Shown here in pieces: positions 60,927 to 64,000 of a stretch of DNA of 64,000 nucleotides. Position 1 is the first letter of the stretch; each line of letters begins with the position of its first letter. The stretch is from Pseudomonadota bacterium. Lineage in GTDB: Bacteria > Pseudomonadota > Gammaproteobacteria > Burkholderiales > Gallionellaceae. The stretch covers positions 17,824-81,823 of the forward strand of contig JAJYYO010000013.1 of the NCBI GenBank assembly GCA_021800795.1. Direction: 5' to 3'. The translations under genes and the position numbers were made by a program. The notes below the pieces were generated by a model. It was given only the letters and a program-made list of their open reading frames with translations, did not search any database and was not told where the DNA came from.

Positions 60927-61726
60927 AGCTTGCGCAGCGGGGTGAGTGAGACGCGTTCTGTCAGTACGTGACAGCCGGAATGGATGACTTCATCCAGTGT
61001 TGCGCGATAAATGGCTGCCATGATCAGTCCTGTGCGTTGACTTTTTCTGTCTGAGTCCGGCAGTTGTGCCAGAGCCTGCTGATAGTAGCGCTGTGCACGT
61101 TCGATCTGGAACGCCATCAGTTCCTGAAAATTTTCGCTGTCGCGTGCAGCGAGAATATCTGCTGCGGTCACGTTGAACTGTTGCATTTCGTCCATTGGAA
61201 GATAGATACGGTTGCGTCTGGCATCCTCGCCGACATCGCGGATGATGTTGGTGAGCTGAAGCGCGATGCCCAGATCATGTGCATATTTGAGCGTCTGGCG
61301 GTCGCTGTAGCCGAAAATTTCCACCGACAGCAGGCCTACCACCGAGGCGACGCGGTAACAGTAGAGTTGCAGGGATTTGAAATCGCTGTAGCGCGGCTGA
61401 TCCAGATCCATCTCCATCCCGTCGATGATTTCCAGCAGATGCTCCTGCGCCATATTGAACTGTCTGACGATAGGTACAAGGGCAAGCGCCACCGGATGTT
61501 GTGGTTTTCCGCCGTAAATCTCGGCGACCTGTCCTCTCCACCAGTTGAGCGTGCTGCGAGCCACATGCGAATCCGAGCACTCGTCCACCACATCATCCAC
61601 CTCACGGCAAAAGGCATACAACGTGGTTATCGCACGGCGTTTGTCGCGCGGCAGAAACAGGAAGCTGTAATAAAAGCTGGAACCGCTGGCGGCGGCTTTG
61701 TCTTGGCAGTATTGGTCTGGGGTCAT
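60893..61726 (-). CDS. hpnD: HpnD, presqualene diphosphate synthase
   Basis: A 277-residue enzyme of the squalene/phytoene synthase family. Both Asp-rich motifs are present (Asp-Asp-Val-Val-Asp-Glu and Asp-Val-Gly-Glu-Asp). It joins two farnesyl diphosphates to presqualene diphosphate for hopanoid synthesis. It heads the hpnDE pair; the gene usually before it (hpnC) is missing here. Confidence 0.92.
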   Translation of the reverse strand: MTPDQYCQDKAAASGSSFYYSFLFLPRDKRRAITTLYAFCREVDDVVDECSDSHVARSTLNWWRGQVAEIYGGKPQHPVALALVPIVRQFNMAQEHLLEIIDGMEMDLDQPRYSDFKSLQLYCYRVASVVGLLSVEIFGYSDRQTLKYAHDLGIALQLTNIIRDVGEDARRNRIYLPMDEMQQFNVTAADILAARDSENFQELMAFQIERAQRYYQQALAQLPDSDRKSQRTGLIMAAIYRATLDEVIHSGCHVLTERVSLTPLRKLWLAWTTWLKN

Positions 61727-62151
61727 GGTTTAAACCTGCAAAAAGTTTCTCTGAAGCGGCTTGTTTCAGAAGCCATCCGGCATTTGTGAAGTGCGGACTG
61801 AATCAAGTTTAAAGTGGCAGAAAAGTATGGGTGATCCGACATTATCAGGTTGCCATTGCTGGCCTGGACAGGCAAGTTGGCAATGATAGATTGGTGGCGT
61901 CATTTCGTCACCTCTTTGTTGGATTATAAACAGCAAGAATATGTGCGCTAACGCACAGAACGTGGTACAGCGAAACAATATGATTGCTCCGGCATGCAGT
62001 TGCAGTGCTGGTGACCTTAGATGGCAACTTCACCTATCGGTTGGTTGCAAAATAGGTTTGACCAGGATTCGCGCGACGCCGAACAGGCCAGCCTATGAGG
62101 TTCGGCATTTGTCGTACCAAGGTGGATGCAACCCTTTAAAGGAGATTTCAA
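61727..62151. other. 425-base gap between hpnD and the glycine-rich gene
   Basis: A divergent intergenic region. It should hold promoters for hpnDE and for the glycine-rich protein, whose AAAGGAG site is at its right end. I see no coding frame, terminator or clear repeat. Confidence 0.4.
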
Positions 62152-63108
62152 ATGAAGCTCACCAAGCTTGCTTTGTCGCTGCTGGTAGGTATTGGGACGG
62201 GATGTACCACCGTACCGCCCACGCCTCTTGTTTCCTTGTCCGATTTGCCGAATTGTTTTAATACCAATTACGACAAGGAGCGGGGTCTCTTTACGATGAA
62301 GGACGTCATTGGCAATCCGGTGAATCAACAGTGTTTGCTTACAGTGCGGTCCCGCAAGGGAGTTGCGTCGGCACCAGGACTTACGGCAGGACGCTACAGG
62401 GTTTATCTTGCCAACGGCGGCGGAGGCGGATCTGGTGGAACTTTGCAAGCCTCCAGCAGCAGTGACGGGGGTGGCGGCGGTGGCGGGGGCGGCGCCGGTG
62501 CAGCGGAAACGCAAGCGACGATCAACCTGACCGAGGGGGTATACAAGCTCACCATCGGAGCAGGCGGGCCGGGTGGGACTACCTGCCAGCCGGATGCTGG
62601 CTTTGGCGGCGGTCCCGGATGGGTTGGTAGTCCAAGCAACATGGTACGTGTTGCGACCGGCGAGGTGGTCGTCGGAACGCCCGGTGCCGACACCTATGCT
62701 CGCCCTTCACGAAGTCAGAATGAACAAAAGGCCGGCAAGGTGGATTCACACGGCGGCTCTGGCCCCGGACAAGCCAGCGGCGGACATGGTAACCGCCCTG
62801 CAAGCACTTACAGAGTCGAAGACGAAGCCGATCCTGGCACAAGCAAGCTAGCATCAGGGCGTTTGGTGGCGGGGGGGGATGCTGGCTCTGTTTCGGTGGA
62901 TGACCAGAGTTCGGGCGCCGGAGGCGGTGGCGGAGCGACGAGGATGGGGCAAGGTGGTAAAGGCGGCGGCAAGGGCACTGGCCAAAAAGTCGTTGCGCCA
63001 GAGCGCGGCTCACTCGGCAGCGGCGGCGGCGGCGGCGAAGGCAGCTTGTCCGGGTGCTCCCCAGGCGCCCAAGGCGGTCACGGGTACATTATTTTTCGCC
63101 CAATTTGA
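62152..63108 (+). CDS. glycine-rich lipoprotein of unknown function
   Basis: A 318-residue protein with an N-terminal signal ending in a lipobox-like Gly-Thr-Gly-Cys (Cys18), so probably an outer membrane lipoprotein. Residues 50-110 contain a Tyr-Arg-Val-Tyr-Leu-Ala-Asn-Gly-Gly-Gly-Gly segment. From there to the end it is Gly/Ser-rich with Gly-Ala-Gly-Gly-Pro-Gly-Gly and two poly-Gly tracts, and closes in His-Gly-Tyr-Ile-Ile-Phe-Arg-Pro-Ile. The layout recalls glycine-rich domains of phage tail-fibre or adhesin proteins. I cannot give a function. High GC in the Gly tracts; possibly acquired. Confidence 0.72.
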   Translation: MKLTKLALSLLVGIGTGCTTVPPTPLVSLSDLPNCFNTNYDKERGLFTMKDVIGNPVNQQCLLTVRSRKGVASAPGLTAGRYRVYLANGGGGGSGGTLQASSSSDGGGGGGGGGAGAAETQATINLTEGVYKLTIGAGGPGGTTCQPDAGFGGGPGWVGSPSNMVRVATGEVVVGTPGADTYARPSRSQNEQKAGKVDSHGGSGPGQASGGHGNRPASTYRVEDEADPGTSKLASGRLVAGGDAGSVSVDDQSSGAGGGGGATRMGQGGKGGGKGTGQKVVAPERGSLGSGGGGGEGSLSGCSPGAQGGHGYIIFRPI

Positions 63109-63136
63109 CCCTGCTACGTCGTCTTCGTAGCAGGGT
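63108..63136. terminator. hairpin at the end of the glycine-rich gene
   Basis: ACCCTGCTACG pairs with CGTAGCAGGGT (11 bp, 7-base loop), starting at the stop codon. No T-run follows on the plus strand. A second stable hairpin (GGCGAAA-GCCCC with GGGGC-GTTTCGCC) follows at about 63138-63170. Confidence 0.5.
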
Positions 63137-63137
63137 A

Positions 63138-63430
63138 GGGCGAAAGCCCCTTAGCGGGGCGTTTCGCCACAATTCAAAAACATTCGGCGGAACATCGATG
63201 CGTTCTGCGCTGCGCGATGGAGTTGGTCAGTATTTGCAGCGGCAGCCTGAAAGGCAAGCGGGGTGTGGCCCCGCAGTCGGTCACTTTCTTTGTTCCTTTG
63301 TCCGGCCAAAAGATAAGTAACCAAAGAAACGCAGCCTGGGTTTTCCGCACTTGCGGCATCGATAGTCCGCAAACAAACGGGGCTGCGCCACTCGCCCTGG
63401 CGGAGGCACAGGGGAAATGGGCGGAACTCA
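63138..63430. repeat. palindrome-rich non-coding block
   Basis: Several stems occur in series: GGCGAAAGCCCC/GGGGCGTTTCGCC, GCGGGG/CCCCGC, and CTTTCTTTG/CAAAGAAAC around the sequence CCTTTGTCCGGCCAAAAG. The last resembles a sequence recurring in many proteobacterial genomes. Short frames here look spurious. The gap from 63431 to 63771 shows nothing further beyond the ribosome site of the next gene. Confidence 0.5.
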
Positions 63431-63771
63431 TCGTATGAATAATAATGGGCCTCCGTGATTTGAGTTGGCACCTGACTCTCTGTAGTTGACCAGAGAAAAA
63501 TGGGATTGATTTGACATAGTGTGCAAGAACCTCTGTAATCCGGGATGGGTATCCTGCGTGAGAAGCCGATTGATCTGCATGCTCATGCTGAACAATGAGG
63601 TATTGCCGATCAGGCAGCTGGGTTGATGGATAAAAGTCGTTTTAGGGTCGGCTTGTAAGAAGGCGGAGGGTGGCACGCTGGAGTCGATGTTTTTTCGTGC
63701 AGCCTTTTCGAGATTTGCCTGATGCGCCGGCCATTGCCGGTTGGAACGATTACTCGCAAGAAGGGAATATC

Positions 63772-64000
63772 ATGTTTCTTGATCGTGATGATGCCGCAAA
63801 CAGGTTGGCAAAGGCACTCGAACATTATCGCGGCGAGCATCCGCTGGTGCTGGCGATTCCGCGCGGTGCGGTACCGATGGCCAGAATTATTTCGCGAGCG
63901 CTGGACGGCGAACTGGACGTGGTGCTGGTGCGCAAGCTGCGCGCCCCGGATAATCCGGAGTTTGCCATCGGTTCGGTGGACGAAACCGGCTGGACCTATC
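63772..64000 (+). CDS. phosphoribosyltransferase-family protein (cut by the window end)
   Basis: The first 76 codons of a phosphoribosyltransferase-like protein. It begins Met-Phe-Leu-Asp-Arg-Asp-Asp-Ala and has the Ala-Ile-Pro-Arg-Gly-Ala-Val-Pro-Met segment and Val-Arg-Lys-Leu-Arg-Ala-Pro-x-Asn-Pro-Glu typical of the group often fused or paired with hydrolases. The nucleotide and PRPP loop would lie beyond the edge. An AAGAAGGG site precedes the ATG. Confidence 0.82.
   Translation, partial: MFLDRDDAANRLAKALEHYRGEHPLVLAIPRGAVPMARIISRALDGELDVVLVRKLRAPDNPEFAIGSVDETGWTY

Noticed and set aside
63428..63676. 82-codon minus-strand frame before the phosphoribosyltransferase gene
   Set aside because: No ribosome site or recognisable feature, next to palindromic DNA; probably chance.
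1..64000. Genomic island, prophage or integrative element
   Set aside because: No integrase, transposase, tRNA boundary or phage structural gene is visible; the repeats present are small and non-coding.

Overview
The window reads as the core sulfur-oxidation region of a chemolithotrophic betaproteobacterium, most like the Gallionella/Sideroxydans/Sulfuricella group. That placement is an inference from gene content (reverse-type dsr cluster with dsrL and dsrN, aprBA-sat, soeABC, a three-gene cytochrome bc1 operon, hpnDE) and was not tested by any search. I see no rRNA, tRNA, CRISPR array, transposase or phage gene.

Layout. 1-3.0 kb: a YeiH-type exporter (possible sulfate exporter), a rhodanese, two small proteins of unknown function and a lone DUF934 protein. 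3.2-8.1 kb (minus strand): sat-aprB-aprA, the AMP-dependent sulfite oxidation branch, followed by a cysteine-cluster protein. 8.5-15.5 kb (plus): soeABC, the AMP-independent membrane sulfite dehydrogenase, followed by a TauE/SafE anion exporter, a small membrane protein and a tandem universal stress protein. 15.6-16.4 kb: tusA-dsrE2 sulfur carriers. 16.6-21.7 kb: a FadL-type porin, the frameshifted remnant of a second one, a receiver protein, a receiver-GGDEF-EAL protein and a sensorless chemoreceptor. 21.8-25.1 kb (minus): a six-gene block divergent from dsrA: a small unknown protein, a Cas6/Cmx6-like protein, a DsrC paralogue without cysteines, a tandem TusA, an unknown protein and a TauD-like dioxygenase. 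25.4-37.4 kb (plus): dsrABEFHCMKLJOPN. 37.4-45.4 kb: a siroheme and Fe-S support region (TrpD2-like, CysG, an HTH-ferredoxin-reductase fusion, CDGSH, ankyrin, a Cys-rich protein, DUF971, ApbC/Mrp). 45.7-48.7 kb: petABC and a small cytochrome c. 48.9-64 kb: mostly housekeeping genes (RhlE-like helicase, two uracil/inosine-type DNA glycosylases around a CYTH-CHAD protein, CopA, a Crp/Fnr regulator, LysS, HpnE, HpnD), then a glycine-rich lipoprotein and a truncated phosphoribosyltransferase.

How it fits together. Sulfane sulfur would be handed along TusA/DsrE2/DsrEFH to DsrC. DsrAB (with DsrL) oxidises it to sulfite, and DsrMKJOP recycles DsrC and feeds electrons to the quinone/cytochrome level. 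Sulfite is then oxidised by AprBA-Sat and/or SoeABC, and sulfite or sulfate may leave by the TauE/SafE and YeiH transporters. CysG supplies siroheme, ApbC/CDGSH-type proteins support Fe-S clusters, and the bc1 complex plus the small cytochrome c carry electrons onward.

The observations I rate highest are: the divergent accessory block with a Cas6-like protein but no CRISPR; a shared palindrome, (A/T)ACCC-N4-GGGTTAT, found by eye upstream of tusA, between dsrA and that block, and upstream of petA; a REP-like element inserted in frame into CopA; a 117-bp inverted-repeat element that supplies the stop codon of a regulator gene; and an approximately 80-bp dispersed repeat, one copy of which lies inside the dsr operon.
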